Below are positions 34,250 through 45,262 of a stretch of 64,000 nt of DNA, one piece after another. Position numbers and translations under genes: made by a program. The notes under the pieces were generated by a model. It ran no database searches, was not told the origin of the DNA, and saw only the letters and a program-made list of their open reading frames with translations. This DNA comes from Dactylonectria macrodidyma (taxonomy: Eukaryota > Ascomycota > Sordariomycetes > Hypocreales > Nectriaceae): assembly GCA_020744425.1 (NCBI GenBank), contig JAGMUV010000016.1, positions 1,116,001-1,180,000 on the forward strand. Reading direction: 5' to 3'. How positions within the stretch are numbered: position 1 is the first letter of the stretch; every line of letters begins with the position of its first letter.

Positions 34250-35220
34250 GCTGTACAGTACCCGCAGGGTCTGTACTTCCTGAGCCAATAATGGGCGTGG
34301 AGTAATTAGTCACTAAGTCAGAGCAGAAGTCGATTTTGGTCAAAGCCGCGGGAAACGAGCGTGCCCTGCACTTGACTTGTGCAGCACAAAAAAAAGGATG
34401 TTTCAACTCTCTTCGATCAAGGATTTGAAGGATATGTACATACAGCCAGACGACGCGTGTCGATCTTTGTCTCCATTAACCGGTTCCGGCGCTACGTGTC
34501 CAACAATGCATTGTTTACTCTTCACACATGCACAGATTGTCTTCGCGGTGATGAAAGACGGGCTGGCGACCGTGTACTCCAGTGATCTCAAATGGATCAA
34601 CACGTACTCGGGCAGGGACACGGAGCCAATTTGACCACCAACTGAACACCTGAGGAGATTGGCAGCGGTGTATCAGTCCGATGGACCCCTGCCCGTGTAC
34701 GCCAATATCCCCGTGATAGAGTCTGCGAACCACAGTGGGGAGCCTGTACCTGCCCATAGAGACGATCACATGCCACTACACGACATTCGGTTTGATCGAG
34801 AACAACACCCTGGTGTCGCTTGGAGACATGACTGGGAACGACAACAGAGAGCCGAAAGCCGACCACGATGGGTTCTTGGACTGCTACTGCACGCCCCGAT
34901 CGAAGGCCGCTGGCAGGGTGAGGATGCTCACAGCGGGTGTCGTGAACAGAGTCATGACCGCAAAAACGCTGGTGATGGTGAAGGAGATATTAAGCAGTAT
35001 CAGAGGTCAGATAGATGCCGGATTTGGGGACTGGTTGGTGAGGTGCGGGCGGGTTCACGACCTCGGTCGCGGAGACGGACATAAGGAGGATGGTCACCAG
35101 GTGGGCGGATATGTGTGCGTTCAACATGCCGACTCTACACGTCTTCACGGCTGCGAGGGTACTCGTGATCTCGATGACACCAGGGGTTTTGGTCAGGCCG
35201 ATGAGGCTACCGGTAGGGGG
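34250..35220 (+). pseudogene. decayed unknown coding sequence
   Basis: 34436-34530 matches 3560-3655 and so repeats part of the dead gene there. Beyond it the plus strand reads VMKDGLATVYSSDLKWINTY, then, in another frame, YLPIETITCHYTTFGLIENN and VVNRVMTAKTLVMVKEILSS. These are protein-like but broken by frame changes and stops. The family is not recognised. It may be a second remnant of the same gene family as 3373-6208, rearranged. Confidence 0.3.
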
Positions 35221-35340
35221 TAGGGGTTGAGGGGGTATGGTGAAGCTTGAGCAACAAACGCCCAGTGATGTCCTGAGGAGTGATGTCCTAAGGATAGCGG
35301 TGACACTCTTGCCAGAAGCTCGGCGAGACGGAGATGACAG

Positions 35341-35760
35341 AGGGGGTTGACAAACAAACGCGGAGGTCATTTACCAAGTTTGAAGCGGATGTGGGCAGAC
35401 AATGTGGGTAATGGCACCCCGTTCATACACCCACCGCGAGGAAGGTGTAGGGCATTGCGGGACCCTACAAGACGAGACAAACCTTTTCAGGCATTCGAAG
35501 ACATTCGAGGACACTACAGGACACTACAGGACCGTCCTGTGAGTGTTGACTTGATAAAAATCCGCGAGATCTGCTTCGTGGTCTCTGCAAGCTCGGCATT
35601 GTCGTTTCCGATCATGCATGCGACCTTGATCGTCGCTCAGGGCAGGGGCGTGGTGAGTGAGCAGTCGTCGCACAGGCATCTTGAATGAACGTCTTGCCGT
35701 CGTGTCTGCCGGGTTCGACGCTTTGCCACATGCGTGCGCCCGACTCCAAGGCGCACCGGA
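35341..35760 (+). repeat. composite of modules A, B and C
   Basis: A GGGGGTTGACAAACAAACG unit (A) runs into the CGGAGGTCATTTACC flank (B, to about 35530). Module C follows (CTCTGCAAGCTCGGCATTG to GGTTCGACGCTTTGCC). This copy shows the modules directly joined. Confidence 0.8.
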
Positions 35761-36168
35761 TGGAGCACCTGGGGGGTCCTGGACCAGAGCCATGGGGTTC
35801 CAGCCAGGGCGTGGATGGGCAGAACTGAGCCATCAGGCGGTCACTGGGCCGATTAATGCCAAGCAAAGTTATCAGGTCTTTTCTTGTCAGTTTCACCTGT
35901 CCCGTGGAGACGCGTCGAACCCCACTATTTTCCATTTAAACTCGCGACTTTTTTATCACACGCACATACTTTGTAGTAGCTACAGGTATCTAATAGTAAT
36001 GAAATGGGACAAATGAAGAGACACTGCTTGGTAACTCTTAACAGTAAAGTGGACATGATACATTCCTGACGAGCTTCTACGCCATAGGATTCTAGGAAAC
36101 CAGGAGTTGACTCACTCGGGGCCTGCCCTGACCGCCAATTTCGAACCCGAAGTCTTCCATCCTCCGTC

Positions 36169-36579
36169 CAGGCTTTCTATCCATATTCCATACTCCATAC
36201 AGGCCCGTATGGAATATGGAATATGGAATGCACCTCGTATGGAAGCTTATTCCATACGTATGGAATACAAAAAATTACGTCATCTCTCACACTGCCTCTA
36301 TCGTAAAGAATCAGGTTTGGAGCTCTGCAATTCAGTAATTGTACAGTGATTTGCCTGCTGTCGGTTGCAGACAGAGCTGAGATTGAAGTATGAAACAGCA
36401 TAAACGATGGGTTTGGGATCACTCTGAAACAGACTGCAATAGCGGGGATAATATTTTCCGGAATAATCCATTATTCCATACATATGGAATACGGACCGCC
36501 CGTATGGAATATGGAGTATGGAGTATGGAACATTCCATACTCCATCACTTATTCCATACGAGTATGGATAGAAAGCCTG
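36169..36579. mobile_element. 411 bp hAT-type MITE
   Basis: Terminal inverted repeats of 17 bp (CAGGCTTTCTATCCATA, 36169-36185; complement at 36563-36579) are flanked by a perfect 8 bp duplication CCTCCGTC (36161-36168, 36580-36587), the hAT signature. Subterminal regions carry many copies of ATTCCATAC and its complement. No coding capacity is seen. It forms the last codons of the DUF4112 gene. Confidence 0.9.
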
Positions 36580-37493
36580 CCTCCGTCATGCACTCTGCAT
36601 GCACTCTGCATGCACTCTGCATGCATACCTCGACCGATTTCTAAATCCGAATATTGCACCCGAGCCGGTTCCGGTTCGTTGGGCCCTCGCTCATCGCGGC
36701 CACCGCGGGTGCTTTGAGGCCGATCCGACATGTCTTCATGTCGAGACGGGGCCCGCGAGGTGTACTCTGGCGGAGTCTCGTTCTGCATTCGATCAAACCT
36801 CTCCGGGTCGCTGGGATCGACTGCTGGCAGAGGCTGTCCTTTGTTACGCAGGTTCTTTTTTCCTTGCTCTCGCAGGTACGCCTCTAAGAGGACGGCGTTT
36901 CGGGTATTGGCGCGGAAGAGGGCGTCGACTACGTCACCGACGAATGGGACGAGGCCAACGACGAAATCAAGGATGATATTGGACATCATTTTGGCTTTGA
37001 GGGACGTCGGTAGCCCCCCCTCGATCTGGCCGCAGGTCCTCATGACGATCAAGGCCATTAAGGCGTCTAAGACATCGCCGATACTGTAACTCCAAGTTGG
37101 CTTTCACGAGGAGTGACAGTCCGGAAATGGGAATGACTTACGCAGGGACTAGGCCGATGGCACTACTCCATCCAAAGCGAATGCCACAGCAGTTGAACAG
37201 GGAAAGATCAAGGCGGTACGCGCGTCTCTTAACTTTGGTCAAGACCTTGGCATCGTGGTCAGAGATGCCTGGCGGCAACGCCTTCTTGCGCTTCTTCAAT
37301 TTTCCAGATGGCGTTCCATTGAGTCGGGTAGCGGGCACATGTTCAAAGTATGGATGCTGCAAGGTGTAAGTAAATTGTTTGGCGAGATATCCCAATAGAC
37401 ATTGTGGATGGTACCCACCTCAGTTCCAAACTTGTTCGAGATAGACTCCCCGAAAATATTCTGCGTAAAGAACTTTGCGATCATTGAAGTCAT
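36549..37493 (-). CDS. DUF4112 domain protein
   Basis: Function unknown. The domain has two hydrophobic hairpins with glycine-aspartate turns and is probably membrane-associated. Exons are 37493-37419, 37356-37142 and 37083-36549 (274 aa). The introns are 62 and 58 nt with GT-AG borders, and lengths are phase-consistent. Family marks are IGLVPAIGDVLDALMAL and LVGLVPFVGDVVDALFRAN-like repeats, with NTRNAVLLEAYLREQGKK after the second. The tail is Pro/Arg/Glu-rich and disordered. The last about 25 residues come from the 11 bp tandem repeat and the end of a hAT-type MITE, which supplies the stop codon at 36549-36551. The original C-terminus has therefore been replaced, but the domain is intact. 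Confidence 0.8.
36587..36626 (+). repeat. 11 bp tandem repeat
   Basis: CATGCACTCTG is repeated about three and a half times, immediately beside the hAT-type MITE and inside the 3' part of the DUF4112 reading frame. Confidence 0.9.
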
Positions 37494-37499
37494 GGCTGC

Positions 37500-38310
37500 A
37501 GCTTACGGGGCTTGGATGGCAGCCCTAGAGATGTTCTGAGTAGCAGAGCTTGAGTACTCTTGTTAAATTTGGTGGCGTTGCGATGAGCTCTTTGGAGGAG
37601 TCGCGAGTCGATCCGGTTAAATACAGGCGTCGTTGTCAAGCAGCTCAGACCAGTCAGGCAGTTCAACCATCGGCCTTGAAATATGTACTCAGCCGAAAGC
37701 CAGAAGGAACAGTGTATTTTAGTCAGACTGTAATGCAGCAGAAGAATAACAAGTGGAATTACTCGCCCCTAGTGGATTTGGGACAATACATCCCCCAGCC
37801 ATTATACTTACCGTCCACGGTTGTAGTCGCTAGGCCATTTGCTTCAATTCTATGCCTGTGATGACCCAGTTACACCACGAAAACACCACCGTGACAGTGA
37901 CGGTGGTCCCTACAGTGTAAGGCATGGTGCAGCGGACCAGCTCACCACCTTGTGCGGGGTGGCCAGACGGGGCCGACGAGTCTTTGGACCAATGGGAAAT
38001 GCTAAAAGTGCGGCACCCCTATCAATCCCCGTTGGAAAATGGTCTGAGCTCGCTGAGGTGAGGTACGGCCTAGCCGATCGGTCGCCGAGCCTCTGCTAGG
38101 AACAGCCCGAATAGGAAGGCGGTCAGAGCAACCTATTGGTGCAGATGCCTCGGGCGCCACTTTTAGCTGACACACACACACTTAAGCCATCACAATAGGG
38201 GCACCTCCGTGGAACGGACAATAACTTACACAAGAATCAACGGCTAAGTCATCCAAGTGCCACGCAAGCTTTCCGACAATTACAGTCTCAGTGTCCTAAT
38301 CCACCTCCTC
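37500..38310. other. no gene recognised
   Basis: The first part is the upstream region of the DUF4112 gene. An open frame at about 37580-37861 lacks motifs. Nothing else is supported. Confidence 0.4.
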
Positions 38311-38329
38311 TACAATATCTGACGCTGCT

Positions 38330-38760
38330 GAAATTTCCGCATCTTAGCTCCAGCCAGCCTTGCTTGCTGCACTGCGCGCGACGATTCCCTTTCATAAACC
38401 AAGCACCCGTCCAGTCTGAGCGGCGACAACATTAGGGGCCCGCACCTGACCAGGTTGTTGCAGTGAAACTCGATTTGTGCTGGTGTGCCGTCGTTGCGTA
38501 CATAGTAACATGGCGAACACTTGTAATCTTGTGTGTCCCCACGTTCTTGACAAGGTGGAGACATAACACACCACCACACACCACACACCACACACCATAC
38601 ACCATACACTTCATAACACACACACACACATGACACATGATAGATAATAATTGCTTCACTTTCACCCCACAACACATGTACTACGTAGACTACGAAGTAC
38701 GTAGTAGGCACCCCTTTTTTTAGCCCCTCACCAAGCGACACCTTGTCGCACTACAGTGGA
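38330..38760 (+). repeat. diverged module D copy, then CTTGACAAGG motif and CACAC tracts
   Basis: 38380-38530 parallels 39200-39420 (TTCCCTTTCATAAACCAAGCA and the ACATGGCGAACACTTGT stretch) but lacks its middle block. A diverged CACGTTCTTGACAAGG motif follows at about 38540, with ACACACCACAC tracts after it. Confidence 0.65.
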
Positions 38761-38934
38761 TCAACATGGGACAAGCTTTTCGCATGGCTGCCCGGGATAC
38801 GTCCTGTACTCCGTACGATGATGCAATTCGCGTTCCATCGCATCGTCCTGAGAGTCATCTAAAAGATCCTAGGGTCCACAATGTATGCGTAGCGAGCCTG
38901 TCCAGACCCGAACGTCAGCCGTCGCTGCTACTGA

Positions 38935-39720
38935 TGTTTGTCAACCCCCTCTGTTTGTCAACCCCCTCTGTTTGTCAATCCCCCCTGTTTGTTTGTCAAC
39001 CCCCTCCGTTTGTTTGTCAACCCCACCTGTTTGTCAATCCCCTCTGTTTGCCAACCCCCTCTATTTGTCGACCCCCTGGGTTTGTCAACCCCCTCTCTTC
39101 CTTTCGGTCCGATGCGCACTCATCGCTGCGAACTGCCCCTCAATGTCCCGGCCCACCTCCTCCACAATGTCTGGTGCTATCAAGCTTTCGCTGATCGCCC
39201 TCGCGACAATTCCCTTTCATGGACCAAGCACCCGTCCAGTCTAAGCAGCCACATCCTGAGGGACCCGCTCCCGACCAAATGCGTCTGTCTACTCCGTATC
39301 TCCACGGCAGTGAACTCTATCAGGCTCTTGCGGCCGGTCTGGATGTATTAGTGTACCGTCGACGCGTACGCGTCATTGCGAACATCTGTGGTCTTGTTTG
39401 TCCTCACGTTCATGACAAGTGAACGCAAGACGCACGACGCATAACATACGAAAAGACTGTAGTGGATCAACAGTGGGGCAAGTCGAGGTGCAATGCGTGC
39501 TCCGTCGCATCGTCTGTGGGTCGTCTGAAAGGATCGATGGTGAGGGTTCATCCATCCATCCATCCATGCGTAGCGAGCTTTTTCAGACACAAGACGTCAT
39601 TTGTCGCTACGCATCAAGTATCAGTCTCCACTGCACTCCCAGTGTCAACTGACCGGCCTCACAAACTCGTGCTTGTCGATTTCGATCATGCACGCCACCT
39701 TGACAATGCACGCCATCCGT
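38935..39720 (+). repeat. modules A and D (inverted relative to 9.5-10.5 kb), partial C
   Basis: About eight TTTGTCAACCCCCTCTG units (38938-39100) are followed by module D. D continues to a CATCCATCCATCC run (39549-39567), then a short module-C piece at about 39655-39720. The order is the reverse of 10520 to 9570, so the two blocks form a long interrupted inverted repeat some 29 kb apart. Confidence 0.8.
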
Positions 39721-40004
39721 TTGGAGACCTTTCGCAAGGTGCTAGCGTGGATTGGGCTCCGATCTATACCCCGTTGATCGAGTGTCGCGAATGACTCGAG
39801 TTGGACACAACCGTGATCTGCCAGGGCTGTACTAGGTCGAAATGCGGCACATCGGCCACCTGACAGATCTGTCAACCAATCTCAATACGGTTAGGTGAAC
39901 ACGACAGCTTCCAGCACTCCAGGCTGGGTGGTGTAAGTCTACGTCAACAGGGGATGGGGTTTGTTGTCGTTAGCGTCGACCAACAAGCACGGGTATGGTA
40001 TGGT

Positions 40005-40115
40005 ACAGTAGGTACAACACGACATAATTCTCCCAATCCAAAGTCCAAAAGTGTCTGCTATGCGGGAGAAAACGAAGAGCGGGGGTGGTAGTCTAAAGTC
40101 GGCATGGATTTTCGG
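40005..40115 (-). repeat. inverted-duplicated unit, copy 2 part 2
   Basis: Reverse complement of about 28015-28140 (CCAATCCAAAGTCCAAAAG). It is separated from its other half (42806-43146) by DNA carrying the piggyBac element. Confidence 0.75.
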
Positions 40116-40290
40116 CGCTAGCGATTGTTGGCTATTATCTATGAACGATGTGATTGTCAGGGCTGGTTACACACAAGGGAGTGAAGAGGGCAGACACGAT
40201 GCAAGATAGCAGCTAGCTAGTAGGAATGATGCTGGTGACTGTATTGATCTCTGGCCTCCCTTTTTCCTTTTTCTCTAGTAGCTCTCTTAT

Positions 40291-42534
40291 CCCATCGAGT
40301 GCGGATGGACCCCATTTTCGCCAAGGGCGGGGTAAAGCCAATCAGGGCTTATGGGACCACTAGAATAATCGAATCATATGCTAAGATTCAGGGTACCTCG
40401 ATTCCTCTATAGATTTTGGGTGTGCCAGAGGTACCAACAATCTCCATCAGTACATAGCGGTACGTTACAGTCTAAGCAGCCTTTTCGAGTCTTTTTTCGC
40501 TGTTGCGGCTGTTGAGTGAGGCTATTCCTAGATACCTCACTTAGAGCCTGGCGTTTCTTCCTCCTGCCGCAATAGGTGCAAGGCGAGTTAACCCCCCTTG
40601 ATCCCTTGCGATGGTGCTGCCAAGGAATAGATGTTTTCCTCTTATCTGAAGCCCGTTGAGGTCGTGAAAGTCTTCGACCTCCTGCTAATGGTCCAAACTG
40701 TTGAATAAGCTGGGATGCAAGCAGTCGCCGCCATTGATACTGGGTCTTAACCTTTTGCCACTCGGGCTTACCCCAGAGCTGCAGGAAGAAGCTATTTACA
40801 ACGATCACTTCTAGTAGGAAATTCCAAGCAAGTGCCTGCCAGCCTCCTCGACGAATAGGGCGGTTATATTGATAATAGGACCTCATCTGGTCACTAATAT
40901 CAACCCCATTCATCTTATGGTTATATTTATCAATTGCCTCAGGCACCGGGAGGTTCTTCCGGACGTCTGGGCCGAAGGCTTCTTTCCGGGCAGCCCGCTT
41001 TCCAGCAGAGCTTCCGGCCGGCCGGCGCCGGAGACGGATAACCTCCCGGCCGTCTCGGAAGACGGTTGTCAAGAAGAGGACAAGGGCGTTATCCTTCCAG
41101 GTGAATTGGTTGACCTATGAAGAGACAAATTGATCAGTATGGAGATATCTATAGAAAGCAGTTTGCAATACCATACCTCCCCATCTAAGGTAGGGATGCA
41201 ATGGATCTGACCCCAAGGAATACCCTGGCCTTCTGCTTCCTTCTCGGCGATGAGGATCTTATCTATCCCACTGTCTTTCCGGCAGGTCCCGGAAGCTCCG
41301 ACCTGCTGCTTCCGGAGGGCCCGGAGAAGCCGTACGGAAGCAAAGAGATTGTCTAGGAATACGTGGTAGACTGCAGCCGGAAGTAGGGTAATAAGTGTCG
41401 TTACAACCCGTTGCGTTGGCGTTAACGGGTCCCACTTTGCGGCAGCTGCTCCAGCCTTGCTGCCTGCCGGCCGGGCCTGAGGGACTAGTCCGTATGGGCC
41501 CTTTCCGTGTACGTGCCAGAGCCACCGGAGGCAGTAGCCCGATTGGGCAAGGATCCAGACCTTGAAGCCGGTTGGGATCGGCTTCGTCGGTATTGTCGTC
41601 GTCTCTAGGGACCGGCCCGTAAACCGGACCATAGCCTCGTCAACGGTAAGGTCGGAGCCGGCTGTATAGAAGGAATCCCCAGTCTCCTGGATATGGGCTG
41701 ACCACTCATTAACCTTCCGGTATATATCTGGCATTCCGGCTTGGGCGGGGGCTTGGGCCCGGGCCTGGCGTTGACCTCCTGACTGGCTGGGCTGGAATTC
41801 AGAGGTATCAAAGATACGTAGCTGCCGGAGCAGACTTTGGAAGCGGTCCCGGGAGATAAACCGGGTGAATAGATAGATAGGATCCTCCTTTTGCTGTTGA
41901 GTTGACCAATATCTTGATATTTGAGGTTCGCTATGTATCCCCATATAAAGCAGGATTCCTAAGAAGAGGTAAATCTCATCTACAGAAGTCTTCCTCCGAT
42001 CATACACTCTTGACCGTTTAGCCCGGGGACCTTCCCTTAGATAACGGCGCTGCATTCGTCCATTGCACCCACCGCTCAATAAGGCCCCGGGGAACGTACC
42101 GGAGGAATAGGTCAAGCGGGGCTGCCGGCAGCTCCCGTATCTCTCGGGGCCGGGTCGGTACGTCAAAGGGTACGAAGGAGCCCGGCGGCCCGCGCTCGAC
42201 AGCCGGAGGTTCGTGGGGCCGGACTGTGCTGTTATCGCACCGCTCCGGCGTACAGTCGGCAGTGCAGGCGACAGCGAGGTCTTCAGGAAGGATCTCAACC
42301 ACAATACAGCTCCGTACGGAAGCCCTGGAGGCACCGGAGGCATCAGAAGCATCAGAATCACTAGAAGACATCGCAGCATTGAACAAAATGACGGTTTTGG
42401 TGGTGACAGCAGGTAAGAAAACATAGGTGCAAATGATGTTTCGTCATGTACTGATTGAAGTGCGGAGTAAAAGTGGGTATAAGAGTGGGTATTTTGGCCT
42501 TGGCGAAAATGGGGTCCATCCGCACTCGATGGGA
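40291..42534 (-). mobile_element. piggyBac-type element 1, 2.24 kb
   Basis: Exact 36 bp terminal inverted repeats at 40291-40326 and 42499-42534 begin CCCATCGAGTGCGGATGGAC. They enclose a single transposase gene. The bases immediately outside are TTAT and ATAG, so a clean TTAA duplication is not evident; the TIR may extend three bases further (TATCCC). Perfect ends and one frameshift in the gene suggest recent activity. Confidence 0.85.
40407..42386 (-). pseudogene. piggyBac-type transposase, one frameshift
   Basis: A DDD transposase that would cut and paste at TTAA sites. The ATG lies at 42386 or 42371. Exon 1 runs to 41177, the intron is 41176-41115 (62 nt, GTATGG..TTCATAG), and exon 2 is 41114-40407. 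Catalytic aspartates are in SDLTVDEAMVRFTGRS, VYHVFLDNLFAS and NKMNGVDISDQMRSYY-like (read as HKMNGVDISDQ). The C-terminus carries a cysteine-rich zinc-binding tail (CTYCG, CLDCNVPLCTDGDCWYL). A single frame change near 42055, between WVQWTNA and QRRYLREG, is the only defect seen. Without it the protein would be about 640 aa, normal for the family. Confidence 0.85.
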
Positions 42535-42805
42535 TAGCTAGGTCTAGTATCCCTTCTTCCAATACCCCAGCTAGCTAGCTGTAGCTTAGCAGCTTAGGTC
42601 TAGCTAGCTTGATTGGTCCTCTTAATCCTGAGACTCCGGCCCGGCCGGGTCTCTCGTAACCCGGTCGGAGCTCTCAGATCCGGCCGGTTGCGCTTAGCCC
42701 GTGTTCCATAACTCCCTCAGCCACTTGCTAGCTGAAAGCTAGCTGCGGCAATCGTGCGACGTAGCTGCGACCTTGTGGCTTTTGGCCTCTGACAGTGATA
42801 GATCA

Positions 42806-43146
42806 ACAATGTTATACTATAGCACTACAGGAGGCAGTCACTACCTAGATACATTATCGCGAAAACTCTGCGAATAGCAACACAAAAAAGAAAAGGAAAA
42901 AAAAAAACTAAAGCAAAAAATAAAGAAAAAAAAAAAAAACCCTATTATACATAAAACAATCAACTAAGTGAGCAATCTTCCATTCAAGCGTCAATGTCAA
43001 GCCTATCTTTAGGTGGCGGATGCTTTCTTACTGTGGTATAGGGTAGGGTCGTCAGTTAACCCTCGCCTTCGCGCCGTCTTCCTCTCCAACGACGGACGGT
43101 AACCAAACGACACACCAAACGGCACACACCCCTTCATCCACATGCA
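42806..43146 (-). repeat. inverted-duplicated unit, copy 2 part 1
   Basis: Reverse complement of 27904-28015 and 27045-27310. It includes an A-rich tract (42890-42940) and CTATCTTTAGGTGGCGGAT. It lacks the 522 bp LTR-like pair present in copy 1. Confidence 0.8.
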
Positions 43147-43147
43147 C

Positions 43148-43212
43148 CCCAGTCGCCATGCCTAGCACAAAGCGGCACTTTCTGGCGCTGCTAAAAACGG
43201 ATCGCTAATCTT
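43148..43212 (+). repeat. 65 bp block shared with 3680-3744
   Basis: Near-identical second copy (MPSTK-type 16-codon frame). It joins the inverted unit directly to the TG microsatellite. Confidence 0.7.
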
Positions 43213-43431
43213 GTGTGATATGTGTGTATGTATATGTGTCTGTGGGTATGTGTGTTTGTGTATGTGTTTGTGTATGTGTGTGTGTGTGTGTGTCTGTATC
43301 TGTGTCCGTGTCCGTGTCTGTGTCTGTGGGTATGTGTGTTTGTGTATGTGTTTGTGTATGTGTGTGTGTGTGTGTCTGTATCTGTGTCTGTGTCCGTGTC
43401 CGTGTCCGTGTCTGTGTCTGTGTATGTACTC
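43213..43431 (+). repeat. TG-rich compound microsatellite with internal duplication
   Basis: TGTGTG, TGTCTG, TGTCCG and TGTATG words fill the interval. A block of about 90 bp containing GGGTATGTGTGTTTGTGTAT occurs twice in tandem. Confidence 0.9.
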
Positions 43432-44185
43432 GAGTATGCCCTCGAGGTTCTATTTTTGTTGCGTCCTTGCTGTATGGCCTGGTGCACAACAAATTGGACT
43501 TGGGCTGGGCCAAGCTCTTGCCTCGGTGCTGTTGGCTTGACCACCGTTCTTTGATGTCGCACCTAGGTACCTAGGCACTTTACCCATACCCTTCTTCTCC
43601 TTCTTTAGCTTGTTGGGCACCGCTTTTACTTTCGAGATGGGTCTGTCCAAACGCTGATAGAGCATGTCTCCTTGGCGTCTGCCTCCACCTTGTTCACGAT
43701 TGCTTACATGCTCTTGCTTCTCTCCGCCCGCTTCCACGAGCACATCCGAGTGAAGCGCTTGGGGGGTTATGCCCCCCTGCATCAAGACTGGAGTTCCATT
43801 TGGTGTGTGTGTCTCTCTTTACATGTCCCTGCGTCTTCCGTCGCCCTACCGTGAATCCCGCTGCTCCATGGTGTCTGTGGTGACTAACACCATCCTACCT
43901 AGGGCTCGACTTCCTCGCTGCAAGCATCAAAGCCACCTTGACTCAGCAGAACTACACGTACTGGCGCGATACTTTTTTTCGGAACGGCACTCTCTGGACC
44001 ACAGAGGTCCGCGTTCTCAACGAGCGCGTCATCTTCACGGCGGATCCGAAGAACATCAAGACGGTCCTGGTCACTCAGTTCCGCGACTTTAGGAAGGGAG
44101 ACCAGTTCCGCGACGCCTGAGGAGGCTGAGGTGACTTCCTTGGGGATAGCATATTCACCCAAGACGGGCCTCAGTGGCACGACAC
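43432..44185 (+). pseudogene. 5' part of a second CYP52-like P450 gene
   Basis: Collinear with the P450 at 14158-16054, from its upstream ACTCGAGTATGCCCTCGAGG (about 43430) through exon 1, intron 1 (GTGTGTGTGT donor, CTAAC branch, CTACCTAG acceptor) and half of exon 2 (QQNYTYWRDTFFRN, VRVLNERVIFTADPKNIKT). Homology ends near 44185, in the equivalent of DGPRWRDS. Retention of the intron shows a DNA-level duplication. Frameshifts and a small GGAGGCTGA insertion destroy the frame. All catalytic motifs are missing. Confidence 0.85.
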
Positions 44186-45262
44186 TTCGTTCCACCTTCT
44201 GTTTTGCTTCTTCACTGTAAAGCCAATAGAAGTACATGAGACAGAGAGTACTTCTGTTTGTGCGGATATCTGGTGTGGTTAGAAGCACTGTCGGTCATTG
44301 AAGCTACATTTTCTCCCAATGATGTGCGTACTGTTAGAGGTCTCTGAGGTACTAGATGGGGCCCGGGTTGATGTGGAGACCGGTACGCCACTGGCACCTA
44401 GCACGACGTGCCTCATACACGTTACAGACTCGCTTCGTTCGCAGACGTGGACGACGAACTCAAATGTTTGGGTTTTTATTATGCTTCTCTCCATTTCCTT
44501 TTTTACGTATCTTCCTCGCGAGTTAATTCCATGTTGTCGATTGGCATTCTCGTCCCCCTTGGCCTCCTTCCTTGGCCTCCTTGGCCTACAGTACACAGTT
44601 ATCATGAATACAGAGTAATTGCTCAATTATCAAGACCTACTTCTTATTCTATGACGTGTCTCCTGTCTTTGTGTCAGGGGCTTCTTCGTATCTTCGTAGA
44701 TAGAGGCTAACTCGGGCGATGTAGGCAGCAGAGGTCCGTGGTGCGCGGGGAATGGAGCACGTTGCGTCGACATGTCCGGATCGCCGAGATACCGGAATAA
44801 AGTTTGTGTGGGGGGGGGAGACATGCGTCACGCGTGTCGCGTTAGCGCAACAGACAGGCAGCAGGCTTGAGTCATGGGAAGCAACGGTCTCTCTTTCAGA
44901 AGCTACGTTGTCAAATCATCTCGTATTTTTGCGCCTTGTCGTCGTCTCAAAGGTGCTGCCGCAAATAGCTCGCTCGCTGTATGTCGCTACATACGTACAA
45001 AAACAGTTCTCCACTTGTCTTCACTTTACCTATTTCGGCGCTCGGCCTCTGCAGACGCGGACACATACGTAGCACAACACAAAACGTCAAGTCGTCACTG
45101 CTCGGTGGCCGACAGCGCAGCATGACCGCCAGGAGGGCGGCGAAGCAACGAAAACGAAGGCAAGCCCAGAATGGATGGGCGCTCTGCGTGTCCCCTGAAG
45201 CGAACTCGAATCGATGTTATGCAGTCGAGTCTGCCAATCTGACGGCAAGTGTTTGATGGCTG
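44186..45262. other. no gene recognised
   Basis: Opposed short frames only. A run of nine G lies at about 44811-44819. Nothing supports a gene. Confidence 0.4.

Noticed and set aside
41069..42562. Single 497-codon protein covering the piggyBac N-terminus
   Set aside because: Its first about 170 codons are the wrong frame; the true N-terminus is in the frame starting 42386, with a shift near 42055.
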